A stretch of DNA of 64,000 bases from Halomonas denitrificans (GTDB taxonomy: Bacteria > Pseudomonadota > Gammaproteobacteria > Pseudomonadales > Halomonadaceae). A program made the position numbers and the translations under genes. The notes under the pieces are model-generated. The model searched no databases. It was not told where the DNA came from and worked only from the letters and a program-made list of their open reading frames with translations. Location: positions 496,001 through 560,000 of the forward strand of contig NZ_PYVX01000002.1 of assembly GCF_003056305.1 (NCBI RefSeq), in the 5' to 3' direction. Position 1 is the first letter of the stretch. Every line of letters starts with the position of its first letter. Shown here in pieces: positions 1 to 7,906 of this stretch.

Positions 1-2167
1 CCTGGCGCTGCTGATGGAGCTCGAGGTGGGCGATCGGATCCGCCTGGGCCAGACCGAGCTCGCGGTCGGCGGGATCATCGAGCGCGAGCCCGACCAGTCG
101 GCCGGCTTCGGCAATTTCAATCCGCGGCTGATGATGCACGTCGACGACCTCGACGCCACCGGCCTCGTCCAGGAGGGCTCCCGGGTGGAGTTCGAGCTGC
201 TGGCCGCCGGCAGCGCCGAGGCGGTGGCGCGGGTCGAGCCGCTGCTCGAGCGGCTGCGCCGCGAGGGCGTGGAGGTGCGCGACGTGCGCCGCGACCGGCC
301 CTCGCTGGGCAACGCCCTGGCGCGGGCCGAGAAGTACCTGGGCCTGGCGGGGCTCGCCGCCGTGCTGCTGGCCGGGGTGGCCGTGGCCATGTCGACCCGC
401 CGCTACGTCGATCGCCACCTCGACACCGCGGCGCTCTTGCGCTGCTTCGGCGCCACCCAGCGCGAGCTGCTGCGGCTCTTCGTGCTGCAGCTCGCCTGGC
501 TGGCGCTGGCCGCCTCGGCGCTCGGCGCGCTGCTGGGGCTGGCCGGACAGGCGCTGCTGGTGCGCCTGCTCGCGGCCTTCCTGCCCTTCAGCCTGCCCGC
601 GCCGGGGATGCTGCCGCTGTGGCTCGGGGTCTTCACCGCCCTGGCGGTGCTGGTCGGCTTCGCCGGGCCGACCCTCCTGCGCCTGAAGCGCGTCAGCGCC
701 CTCAAGGTGCTGCGCCGCGAGCTCGACCCGCTGCCGCCCTCCGCCTGGCTGGTGGTGGGCGTGGCGGCGCTGGTCTTCGGCGGCCTCTTGTGGCTCTACT
801 CCGGCGACCCGGGGCTCGCGGCCGGCCTGCTGCTCGGCGGCCTGGTGATGCTGGCGGTGCTCTGGGGGCTCGGCGGGATGCTCCTGGCCCTGGTGCTGCG
901 CGCCACCGCGCGGCTGCCCTGGGAGAGCGGCAGGGCGGAGGGGCTGATCACGGCCGTGCGCCTGGGCGGCCAGCAGCTGGCGCGGCGCCGCCGGGCGAGC
1001 CTCGGCCAGCTGCTGGCCTTCTCGGTGACCTTCTTCGCCGTGGCCATGATCGCCCTGGTACGCGGCGACCTGCTCGCCACCTGGCAGGCCCAGCTGCCGG
1101 AAGAGACGCCCAACCACTTCGCCATCAATATCCAGCCCCAGGAACGGGACGCCTTCGAGGCGGCGCTGGCCGGCGCCGCGGACGCCCGCAGCGCCCTCTA
1201 CCCCATGGTCCGCGGGCGCATCAGCGCCATCGACGGCGAGCTCCCCCAGGAGGTGGTGCCGGCCGAGTCCCGCGGCGACAACGCCCTGCGTCGCGAGCTC
1301 AACCTGACCTGGCGCGAGACCCTGCCCGAGGGCAACCGGGTGGTGGCCGGCGAGTGGTTCGCCGCCGACGGCGAGACCACGGGCTGGCTCGACGAGGTGG
1401 CCGCCGAGCCTCGCCCGGCGGCCGAGGGTGCGAGGGCCGGCGATGCGGCGGTGCCGATCTCGGTGGAGGACGGCCTGGCCGAACGGCTCGGCCTCGCCCT
1501 CGGGGATCGGCTGACCTTCACCATCGGCAGCGACGAGGTGGTCGGCGAGGTGACGAGCCTGCGCAGCCTCGACTGGGAGAGCTTCCGGCCCAACTTCTAC
1601 GTGATCTTTCCGCCCGGGGTGCTGGAGCGCTTCGGCCACAGCTTCATCACCGCCTTCCACCTCGGCGACGACGACCGCGACCTGCTGCGCGAGCTGGTGC
1701 GGGAGTTCCCCGGGGTCACCCTGCTCGACGTGGAGGCGATTCTCGCCCAGGTGCGAGAGGTGCTGACCCAGGTCACCCGGGCGGTGGAGCTGGTGCTCGC
1801 CTTCGTGCTGCTGGCCGGCATCAGCGTGCTCTATGCGTCGCTGACCGCGAGCCTGCCGGTTCGCGCCCACGAGAGCGGCCTGCTGCGGGTGTTCGGCGCC
1901 GGCAACCGGCTGCTCTCGCGGATGCAGGCGGCCGAGTTCGCCGTGCTGGGCCTGGCCAGCGGCCTGATGGGCGCGCTGCTGGCGGAGCTCGCCGCCGCCG
2001 GGATCTACCTCGCCTGGTTCGACCTGGCGCCGCGGCTCCACTGGGAGCTCTGGCTGATCCTTCCGGTGGCGGGGGCCGTGCTGATCGGCGTCATCGGCCA
2101 CCTGCTCTCCCGGGGCCTGCGTCGCCAGGCCCCGGCGGCGAGCCTCGGCCTGCTCGGCGAGGCCTGA
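1..2167 (+). CDS. ybbP: ABC transporter permease, YbbP/FtsX type (5'-truncated)
   Basis: Inner-membrane permease of a MacB/FtsX-class ABC system. The frame is open to base 2, so the N-terminus lies outside the window; about 720 residues remain. Two FtsX-like membrane blocks are visible. The first is a run of hydrophobic helices at about bases 340-920. The second is a C-terminal set at about bases 1780-2110, after a large soluble loop at about bases 1080-1780. This long, ten-helix-like layout with a duplicated FtsX block matches the YbbP family, whose partner ATPase YbbA is normally encoded just upstream. The family is linked to export of hydrophobic compounds or lipoprotein-like cargo, but the substrate is not established. 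The stop lies 1 base before the next start, so the two genes are probably cotranscribed. Confidence 0.8.
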   Translation, partial: LALLMELEVGDRIRLGQTELAVGGIIEREPDQSAGFGNFNPRLMMHVDDLDATGLVQEGSRVEFELLAAGSAEAVARVEPLLERLRREGVEVRDVRRDRPSLGNALARAEKYLGLAGLAAVLLAGVAVAMSTRRYVDRHLDTAALLRCFGATQRELLRLFVLQLAWLALAASALGALLGLAGQALLVRLLAAFLPFSLPAPGMLPLWLGVFTALAVLVGFAGPTLLRLKRVSALKVLRRELDPLPPSAWLVVGVAALVFGGLLWLYSGDPGLAAGLLLGGLVMLAVLWGLGGMLLALVLRATARLPWESGRAEGLITAVRLGGQQLARRRRASLGQLLAFSVTFFAVAMIALVRGDLLATWQAQLPEETPNHFAINIQPQERDAFEAALAGAADARSALYPMVRGRISAIDGELPQEVVPAESRGDNALRRELNLTWRETLPEGNRVVAGEWFAADGETTGWLDEVAAEPRPAAEGARAGDAAVPISVEDGLAERLGLALGDRLTFTIGSDEVVGEVTSLRSLDWESFRPNFYVIFPPGVLERFGHSFITAFHLGDDDRDLLRELVREFPGVTLLDVEAILAQVREVLTQVTRAVELVLAFVLLAGISVLYASLTASLPVRAHESGLLRVFGAGNRLLSRMQAAEFAVLGLASGLMGALLAELAAAGIYLAWFDLAPRLHWELWLILPVAGAVLIGVIGHLLSRGLRRQAPAASLGLLGEA

Positions 2168-2168
2168 G

Positions 2169-3602
2169 GTGACGATGGCGACCCACGCCCTGCGCGCCCG
2201 CCTGCTCGAGGCCCAGCTCGACCTCGTCCGGCGCCGCGAGCGGGCGGTGGTCGTGTTGCTGACCGGCCACGCCGTGACCCACAAGGGACGGCTGGTCAAC
2301 GAGCTCGATCACTGGCTGGAGAACCGCCACACCGAGGTGCACGCCTTCGCGCCCGGCAGCGAGGAGCAGGAGCGCCCCTACTGGTGGCGCTACTGGCGGC
2401 GCCTGCCCGATCGCGGGCGCATCGGCATCTTCCTCCACGGCTGGTACGGCGATGCGCTGTTCAGCCGGGCGGAGCGGCGCCTCTCGCCGGGGGCCTTCCG
2501 GGACCGGTTGGCGGAGATCCGGGCCTTCGAGGCCGAGCTCGCCGCCGAGGGCGTGGACCTGCTCAAGCTGTGGATGGACATCGAGCGCCCCGTCCAGCGC
2601 CGCCGGCTCCAGGCGCTGCAGGCCGACCCGGCCCGCGCTTGGCAGCTCGGCCCCGGCGACTGGCGGCGCCACCAGCAGTACGGGATCATCGATGCCCTGG
2701 GGCGCGAGCTGCGAGAGGCCACCGCCGCCGAGCACGCCCCCTGGCGCCGGCTCGCCTTCCGCGACCCCAAGCCCCAGCTCGAGCGGCTGGCGGGCCTGCT
2801 CCACCAGACTCTGGTCGCGCCGCCGGGCCCGCCCACCGCCGTGGCGCAGGCGCCGGTCGAGGCGGCGCCGGCGGCCCCGTCGCTGCACCGCGCCGAGCCC
2901 CGGGTCTCGGCGCCGATGGACAAGGCGAGCTACGCCGCCGAGCTGGCCGAGGCCCAGGGCCGGCTGGCCCGCAGCGCCCGGGAGCTCTCTCGCCGGCGCA
3001 TCCCCGTGGTTCTCGCCTTCGAGGGCCTCGACGCGGCGGGTAAGGGCGGCGGCATCCATCGGGTCACCGCGGCGCTGGACGCCCGCCAGTACCGGGTCCA
3101 CCGCATCGCCGCCCCCAGCGACGAGGAGCTCGCGCGGCCCTGGGCCTGGCGCTTCTGGCGCCGCCTGCCGGCCGACGGGCGCATCGCACTCTTCGATCGC
3201 AGCTGGTACGGCCGGGTGCTGGTGGAGCGGGTCGAGGGGCTGGCCCCCGAGGCGGCCTGGCGGCGCGCCTATGCGGAGATCCGCGAGTTCGAGCGCCAGC
3301 TGCTGGCCCACGGCGCCGTGCTCGGCAAGCTGTTCCTCTCGATCAGCCAGGAGGAGCAACTGCGCCGCTTCGAGGCCCGGGCCGCCACGCCCCACAAGCG
3401 CCACAAGCTCACCGACGAGGACTGGCGCAACCGCGCGCGCTGGGAGGCGTATCGGGGGGCCATCGACGAGATGTTCGCCCGCACCCAGGCGCCCGGCGCC
3501 GAGTGGACGCTGGTCGCCTGCAACGACAAGCGCGCCTCCCGCCTCGCCGTGCTCGAGGCGATCAACCGGCGGCTGGAGGCGCGGCTCGCCGCCCCGGGCT
3601 GA
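2169..3602 (+). CDS. pap: Polyphosphate:AMP phosphotransferase (two-domain PPK2)
   Basis: Cytosolic enzyme that transfers phosphate from polyphosphate to AMP, giving ADP. At 477 residues it contains two tandem PPK2 domains, as in the class II PPK2 (Pap) family. The C-terminal copy has a good Walker A (GLDAAGKGG, near residues 285-293) and the lid/Walker B motif FDRSWYGR. The N-terminal copy keeps the fold landmarks (WWRYWRRLP, HGWYG) but its P-loop is degenerate (TGHAVTHKG), so only the C-terminal half should be catalytic, as known for Pseudomonas Pap. A GTG at 2169 or an ATG at 2175 could start it; 2169 sits directly behind the ybbP stop. Start uncertain by two codons. Confidence 0.9.
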   Translation: MTMATHALRARLLEAQLDLVRRRERAVVVLLTGHAVTHKGRLVNELDHWLENRHTEVHAFAPGSEEQERPYWWRYWRRLPDRGRIGIFLHGWYGDALFSRAERRLSPGAFRDRLAEIRAFEAELAAEGVDLLKLWMDIERPVQRRRLQALQADPARAWQLGPGDWRRHQQYGIIDALGRELREATAAEHAPWRRLAFRDPKPQLERLAGLLHQTLVAPPGPPTAVAQAPVEAAPAAPSLHRAEPRVSAPMDKASYAAELAEAQGRLARSARELSRRRIPVVLAFEGLDAAGKGGGIHRVTAALDARQYRVHRIAAPSDEELARPWAWRFWRRLPADGRIALFDRSWYGRVLVERVEGLAPEAAWRRAYAEIREFERQLLAHGAVLGKLFLSISQEEQLRRFEARAATPHKRHKLTDEDWRNRARWEAYRGAIDEMFARTQAPGAEWTLVACNDKRASRLAVLEAINRRLEARLAAPG

Positions 3603-3606
3603 GCCT

Positions 3607-3643
3607 GGCCCGGCCCCGTGCAAGGCGGCTAGACTGCCGGGCC
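3607..3643. terminator. Possible weak hairpin after pap
   Basis: An 8-bp inverted repeat (GGCCCGGC at 3607-3614, GCCGGGCC at 3636-3643) with a 21-base loop follows the pap stop directly. There is no U-tract, so it may only be a weak terminator or RNA-stabilising hairpin. Confidence 0.25.
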
Positions 3644-3736
3644 GGGGGCCGTCTCCATTCGCTCACTCACGACTTGCCCAGTTCATACTTTTCCCATTCC
3701 CCTTCTTCCATGTCCCCAGGTTCGAGAGGTGTTGCC

Positions 3737-5116
3737 ATGCGTTCGATGTCCCGCCAGGCCCTGCTGGTCGCGCTGTCGCTGTCGATCTCCCTGCCGGCGC
3801 TGGCCGGCGAGCGTGCCGAGCGGCTGGAGGCCGACCTGCGCGCGCTGTTCGCCGATGAGGGCACGCTTGAGATCGGCGAGGTCGAGGAGGCGCTCATTCG
3901 CGATCGCGTCACCGCCCACGACCTGCACTTCGCCGGCCCCGACGGCCAGCAGTTGTGGCTCGATCGCTACGTGGTCAGCGGCGACTACGATCGCCCCGAC
4001 GAGGTCCGCATCGAGGGGATCCGCCTGGAGGCGCCCGGCCGCGAGCAGTCGCGGCTTGCCGCCGGGACGCTGCGCCTCGACGCCCCGTCCCGGGCGGTCC
4101 TGCCCCTGCACGAGGAGCGTTGGCCGGCGGACGTCACCGTCGAGGGGCTCGGCCTGGAGGCGTTCTCCGCCGAGTTCGACGGGCAGGGCGCCGCCAAGGC
4201 CCGCGGGCGGATCGCCGTCGAGCGCCTGGAGGCCGCGGGGGTGAGTCGGGATGCCCTCGACGCCCTGGAGGTGAGCGGGGTGAAGGGCAAGGCCGCGGGC
4301 GATGACGAGTTCGGCAGCGGCACCTTCGCCCTGGCCTTCGCCCGGGTCGAGGGGCTGCGCGGGCTCGAGGGACCGGAAGAGGCCCGTGAGCTCGACCGCC
4401 TCGAGGTGCGCGACCTGGCCCTCGACTTCGACCGACTGGTGGCGTCGCTGGAGTCACTCGAGGTCGACGGCGACGTGAGCGACGGCGAGGGCGGCGTCCG
4501 GCTCGAGGCGCTGGAGCTCGACCTGGCGCGGATGATCGCCCTGGCGCCGGAGGCGGAGCGCACACGGCTGCGCATGCTCAGCAACGTGCTGACCGACGGC
4601 AGCGGACGGCTGCGCCTCGACGCCGACTCCACCGGCCGCTGGACGGCGGAGGAGGGCGTCACCCGGCTGCTGGGCGAGCTGACCCTCACCGCCGACGAGG
4701 CCTTCGGCTGGGCGGTGGACGCCGACCTGCCGGTGCGCCTGCCTGCGGGCACCGAGCCGGCCGACGTCCTGACCCGTCAGGCGCCCCTGGAGGAGGCGAC
4801 CCTGCTGGGCGGACGCATCGATGCCACCCTCACCGACCTGGGGCTCTTCGGGCGGCTGCCGACGATCATGGCGGCCCAGCAGGGCGTCAGTAAGGCGACC
4901 TTCCTGGATCAGGCGCGCACCCAGGCCCAGGGCTTCGGCATGATGCTCGGCCCGGAGATCGAGGCCCTCTTCACCGGCCTGGTGGCGATGATGGCGGGCG
5001 AGGCCAGCGAGCTTGCCATCGCGCTGCGCCTGCCCGCCGAGAGCGAGCTCGAGGCGCTCTCCGCCGATCCCCTGGCGCTGCCCGAGCGCCTCGAGATGCG
5101 CGTGGAGAGCCGCTGA
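3737..5116 (+). CDS. Exported protein of unknown function
   Basis: Family not recognised. The ATG at 3737 is chosen because GAGAGGT (3724-3730) gives a ribosome site and because it begins a clear Sec signal peptide: positive start, hydrophobic core LLVALSLSISLPA, and cleavage after ALA-G near residue 23. The mature protein is about 436 residues, rich in Asp/Glu/Leu, with repeated alternating segments such as LRLDAPS and LRLDADS that look like beta-strands, and a helical C-terminal third. It has no cysteine pair, no transmembrane helix after the signal and no enzyme motif that I can see. The pattern suggests a periplasmic beta-rich protein reminiscent of DUF945/AsmA-like folds, but that is inference. 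It appears monocistronic. Confidence 0.75.
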   Translation: MRSMSRQALLVALSLSISLPALAGERAERLEADLRALFADEGTLEIGEVEEALIRDRVTAHDLHFAGPDGQQLWLDRYVVSGDYDRPDEVRIEGIRLEAPGREQSRLAAGTLRLDAPSRAVLPLHEERWPADVTVEGLGLEAFSAEFDGQGAAKARGRIAVERLEAAGVSRDALDALEVSGVKGKAAGDDEFGSGTFALAFARVEGLRGLEGPEEARELDRLEVRDLALDFDRLVASLESLEVDGDVSDGEGGVRLEALELDLARMIALAPEAERTRLRMLSNVLTDGSGRLRLDADSTGRWTAEEGVTRLLGELTLTADEAFGWAVDADLPVRLPAGTEPADVLTRQAPLEEATLLGGRIDATLTDLGLFGRLPTIMAAQQGVSKATFLDQARTQAQGFGMMLGPEIEALFTGLVAMMAGEASELAIALRLPAESELEALSADPLALPERLEMRVESR

Positions 5117-5171
5117 GCCGAAGCCGGGCCCGTCGCCGGCGCTTGAACGATCCGGGGGTGCCGATGATCGC

Positions 5172-5207
5172 CTTTCATGTGAAAGCCGCCGGGGGCTGGG
5201 GTATCAT
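5172..5207 (+). promoter_or_regulatory. glyA promoter with overlapping palindrome
   Basis: A sigma-70-like pair precedes glyA: GTGAAA (5179-5184), a 17-base spacer and TATCAT (5202-5207). A perfect inverted repeat, CTTTCA-TG-TGAAAG (5172-5185), covers the -35 element and could be a repressor site. It does not fit the MetR pattern (TGAA-N5-TTCA) known for enteric glyA. Prediction from sequence only. Confidence 0.45.
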
Positions 5208-5248
5208 GGGCCCCCCAGATTTTCCCCGTGATGCGAGGTTCCCCGCCG

Positions 5249-6517
5249 ATGTTCAGCCGTGACATGCAGATTGCCGGTTTCGATGACGCCCTCTTCGACG
5301 CGATGCAGAAGGAAGTCGCGCGTCAGGAGGCGCACATCGAGCTGATCGCCTCCGAGAACTACGCGAGCCCGCGGGTGATGGAGGCCCAGGGCAGCCAGCT
5401 GACCAACAAGTACGCGGAAGGCTACCCCGGCAAGCGCTACTACGGCGGCTGCGAGTACGTGGACATCGTCGAGCAGCTGGCCATCGACTACGCCAAGGAG
5501 CTGTTCGGGGCGAGCTACGCCAACGTCCAGCCGCACTCCGGCTCCCAGGCCAACGGCGCCGTCTTCCAGGCGCTGGTCAAGCCGGGCGACACCATCCTCG
5601 GCATGAGCCTCGACGCCGGCGGTCACCTGACCCACGGCGCCAAGCCGAACTTCTCCGGCAAGCACTACGAGGCGATCCAGTACGGCCTCGACGACAGCGG
5701 CCTGATCGATTACGAGGAGGTGACGCGCCTGGCCCGCGAGCACCGGCCGAAGATGATCATCGCCGGCTTCTCCGCCTACTCCCAGATCATCGACTGGGCG
5801 CGCTTCCGCGAGATCGCCGACGAGGTGGGTGCCTACCTGCTGGTCGACATGGCCCACATCGCCGGCCTGGTGGCCGCCGGGGTCTACCCGACGCCGCTGC
5901 CCCACGCCCACGTGGTCACCACCACCACCCACAAGACCCTGCGCGGCCCGCGCGGCGGCCTGATCCTCTCCGCCGAGGGCGACGAGGCGATCGAGAAGAA
6001 GCTGCAGTCCGCGGTCTTCCCGGGCGGCCAGGGTGGCCCGCTGGAGCACGTCATCGCCGCCAAGGCGATCTGCTTCAAGGAGGCCATGGCGCCCGAGTTC
6101 AAGACCTATCAGCAGCAGGTGGTCAAGAACGCCCAGGCCATGGCCGGCGTGTTCATCGAGCGCGGCTTCGACATCGTCTCCGGCGGCACCGAGGATCACC
6201 TCTTCCTGCTCTCGCTGATCAAGCAGGGCCTGACCGGCAAGGACGCGGACGCCGCCCTGGGCCGCGCCCACATCACCGTCAACAAGAACGCCGTGCCCGG
6301 TGACCCGCAGAGCCCCTTCGTCACCTCGGGCCTGCGCATCGGCACCCCGGCGGTGACCACCCGCGGCTTCGGCGAGACCGAGTGCAAGGAGCTCGCCGGC
6401 TGGATCTGCGACATCCTCGACGTCATGGCCGAGGGCTCCGACAGCGCCGCCATCGAGGCTGAGGTGAAGGCCAAGGTCGAGGCGGTCTGCGCCCGCCTGC
6501 CGGTCTATCGCGGCTGA
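5249..6517 (+). CDS. glyA: Serine hydroxymethyltransferase
   Basis: Cytosolic PLP enzyme converting serine plus tetrahydrofolate to glycine plus 5,10-methylene-THF, the main source of one-carbon units. At 422 residues it has full family length. Family landmarks include [27 protein letters not shown] and the PLP-lysine motif [13 protein letters not shown], with Lys229 at the same number as in E. coli GlyA. The start at 5249 (MFSRDMQ) aligns with the E. coli start (MLKREMN); the upstream GTG/ATG codons at 5228 and 5231 would add residues not seen in the family. GCGAGG lies upstream as the ribosome site. It stands alone, with a promoter/palindrome upstream and a strong terminator behind it. Confidence 0.98.
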   Translation: MFSRDMQIAGFDDALFDAMQKEVARQEAHIELIASENYASPRVMEAQGSQLTNKYAEGYPGKRYYGGCEYVDIVEQLAIDYAKELFGASYANVQPHSGSQANGAVFQALVKPGDTILGMSLDAGGHLTHGAKPNFSGKHYEAIQYGLDDSGLIDYEEVTRLAREHRPKMIIAGFSAYSQIIDWARFREIADEVGAYLLVDMAHIAGLVAAGVYPTPLPHAHVVTTTTHKTLRGPRGGLILSAEGDEAIEKKLQSAVFPGGQGGPLEHVIAAKAICFKEAMAPEFKTYQQQVVKNAQAMAGVFIERGFDIVSGGTEDHLFLLSLIKQGLTGKDADAALGRAHITVNKNAVPGDPQSPFVTSGLRIGTPAVTTRGFGETECKELAGWICDILDVMAEGSDSAAIEAEVKAKVEAVCARLPVYRG

Positions 6518-6558
6518 CACGCGTCTCTTAGCCAAGCGCCGCCGCACCGCGGCGCCCC

Positions 6559-6593
6559 ACGCCCCGCCAGGATGCCCCCTGGCGGGGCGTTTT
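6559..6593 (+). terminator. Rho-independent terminator of glyA
   Basis: Perfect 13-bp stem (6559-6571 with 6578-6590), six-base loop, followed by TTT. It lies 41 bases after the glyA stop. Confidence 0.85.
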
Positions 6594-6676
6594 CATGTGC
6601 GCTTCCGGTGCATCGGCGCGCTCGGGTCCCGTCGCGGCCGCCCCTGGCCCCCGCGGCGGCGCGCGTCGGCCGTGCC

Positions 6677-6693
6677 CTGGCACGCCCCCTGCA
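6677..6693 (+). promoter_or_regulatory. Sigma-54 promoter candidate
   Basis: CTGGCACG-CCCC-CTGCA matches the -24/-12 consensus (YTGGCACG-N4-TTGCW) at all but one position. The invariant GG (6679-6680) and GC (6691-6692) are exactly 12 apart. It lies 40 bases before the start of the HAD phosphatase gene. Sequence match only. Confidence 0.6.
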
Positions 6694-6732
6694 TGGGCAT
6701 GACGCGTCCACCCTCCTGGAGCCGGACCCGCC

Positions 6733-7653
6733 ATGAGCCCCGCTACCGCTTCGCCCGCCGCCTGCCCGTCCCGCCTGCTCTTCACCGACCTCGACGGCTC
6801 GCTGCTCGATCACCACAGCTACGACTGGGCGCCGGCCCGGCCCTGGCTCGCCCGGCTGAAGGCCGAGGGGGTGTCGGTGATCCCGGTGACCAGCAAGACC
6901 CGCAGCGAGCTGTTGCCGCTGCGCCGCGAGCTCGGCCTCGAGGAGGCCCCCTTCGTCGCCGAGAACGGCGCCCTGGCGGGGCTCCCGCCGGCCTGGAGCC
7001 ACGCCCGGCTGGACCGGGGGCCCGGCGCCGATGGCCTGGCGATCCGCCCCCTGGGGGTCGACATCGGCCTCATCCGACAGCGCCTCGCGGTCTGGCGCGA
7101 GCGGCTGGGGGTGCGCTTCACCACCATGAGCGAGATGCCCCTCGAGGAGGTGGTCGCCCTCACCGGGCTGGCGGAACCGCAGGCCCGCCTGGCGCGACGG
7201 CGCGAGGGGAGCGAGCCGCTGATCTGGGAGACGGGGAGCGAGCCCTCCGCGGCCTTTCGCGAGGGGCTCGAGGGCGACGGGCTGCGCCTGGTGCGCGGCG
7301 GGCGCTTCTGGCACGTCACCGGCGACTGCGACAAGGGCTGCGCCGTCGCCTGGCTGATCGAGCGCTTCGCGGCGCTGCGCGGCTGCCGGCCCCGGACCCT
7401 GGCGCTGGGCGACGGCCCCAACGACATCGCCATGCTCGAGATCGTCGACCAGGCGGTGGTGATCCGCGGCTGCCACGACCTGGCGGTGTCGCCGGAGCAG
7501 CCGTCGCTCTATCGCAGCCAGGCTACCGGGCCCGCCGGCTGGGCCGAGGGGGTGGCGCACTGGTGGGGGCGAGGCGGGTGCCGGGCGAGCGCGGCGGAGG
7601 AGGGTGAGCCGCCTGCCGAGCCTGGACCGCGAGACGGCAGGGCGACGGCATGA
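6733..7653 (+). CDS. mpgP: Mannosyl/glucosyl-3-phosphoglycerate phosphatase (HAD-IIB)
   Basis: HAD-superfamily IIB hydrolase of the MpgP/YedP family, which removes phosphate from mannosyl- (or glucosyl-) 3-phosphoglycerate to give the compatible solutes mannosylglycerate or glucosylglycerate. HAD motif I is FTDLDGSLLD with both aspartates, motif II is the conserved TSKTR, and the C-terminal metal motif is LGDGPNDIAML. At 306 residues it is longer than YedP (about 270), because of a Gly/Ala/Glu-rich tail of about 35 residues that may be disordered. No sugar-phosphoglycerate synthase is adjacent, so the true substrate is uncertain. A near-consensus sigma-54 site lies 40 bases upstream, suggesting control by nitrogen or another enhancer-binding protein. 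Confidence 0.85.
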   Translation: MSPATASPAACPSRLLFTDLDGSLLDHHSYDWAPARPWLARLKAEGVSVIPVTSKTRSELLPLRRELGLEEAPFVAENGALAGLPPAWSHARLDRGPGADGLAIRPLGVDIGLIRQRLAVWRERLGVRFTTMSEMPLEEVVALTGLAEPQARLARRREGSEPLIWETGSEPSAAFREGLEGDGLRLVRGGRFWHVTGDCDKGCAVAWLIERFAALRGCRPRTLALGDGPNDIAMLEIVDQAVVIRGCHDLAVSPEQPSLYRSQATGPAGWAEGVAHWWGRGGCRASAAEEGEPPAEPGPRDGRATA

Positions 7654-7772
7654 GCGACTGCCACCGGAACGGCCTCGTCACCGACGTCCTGGGCCGTCCC
7701 CGCGAGCGTCCCTTCATCCCCGGCGGGCATCGCGTCGAGGCGGCCATTCCCGACCTGCCGGAGCGGCGCTGA
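7650..7772 (+). CDS. Possible 40-residue ORF coupled to mpgP
   Basis: A short ATG ORF whose start overlaps the mpgP stop (ATGA), ending in TGA at 7770-7772. The product begins MSDCHRNGLVTDVLGRP. The DVLGRP piece recalls the extreme N-terminus of MoaA-type radical-SAM proteins, but the CxxxCxxC cluster motif is absent. It could be a decayed fragment or chance. Weak support. Confidence 0.2.
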   Translation: MSDCHRNGLVTDVLGRPRERPFIPGGHRVEAAIPDLPERR

Positions 7773-7906
7773 CAGGCGGTGGAGCGCGGCCACGCCGGTG
7801 AGGTCTCGCCGCGCCGGCGCCGGCGTATCGCGAATCCGTTATGCTGGAAGGAGGGGAGGGCCATCGCGACGCCCCTCCCGCCACGCCAGCCACCGGGAGC
7901 GAGCGC

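Noticed and set aside
619-2172. 517-codon frame inside the ybbP-like permease, other frame
   Set aside because: Arg/Ala/Gly/Pro-rich translation without motifs; the permease frame has clear helices and FtsX layout.
5117-5248. MetR/PurR operator or glycine riboswitch at glyA
   Set aside because: No TGAA-N5-TTCA, no PurR palindrome and no tandem glycine aptamer features; only a different dyad is present.
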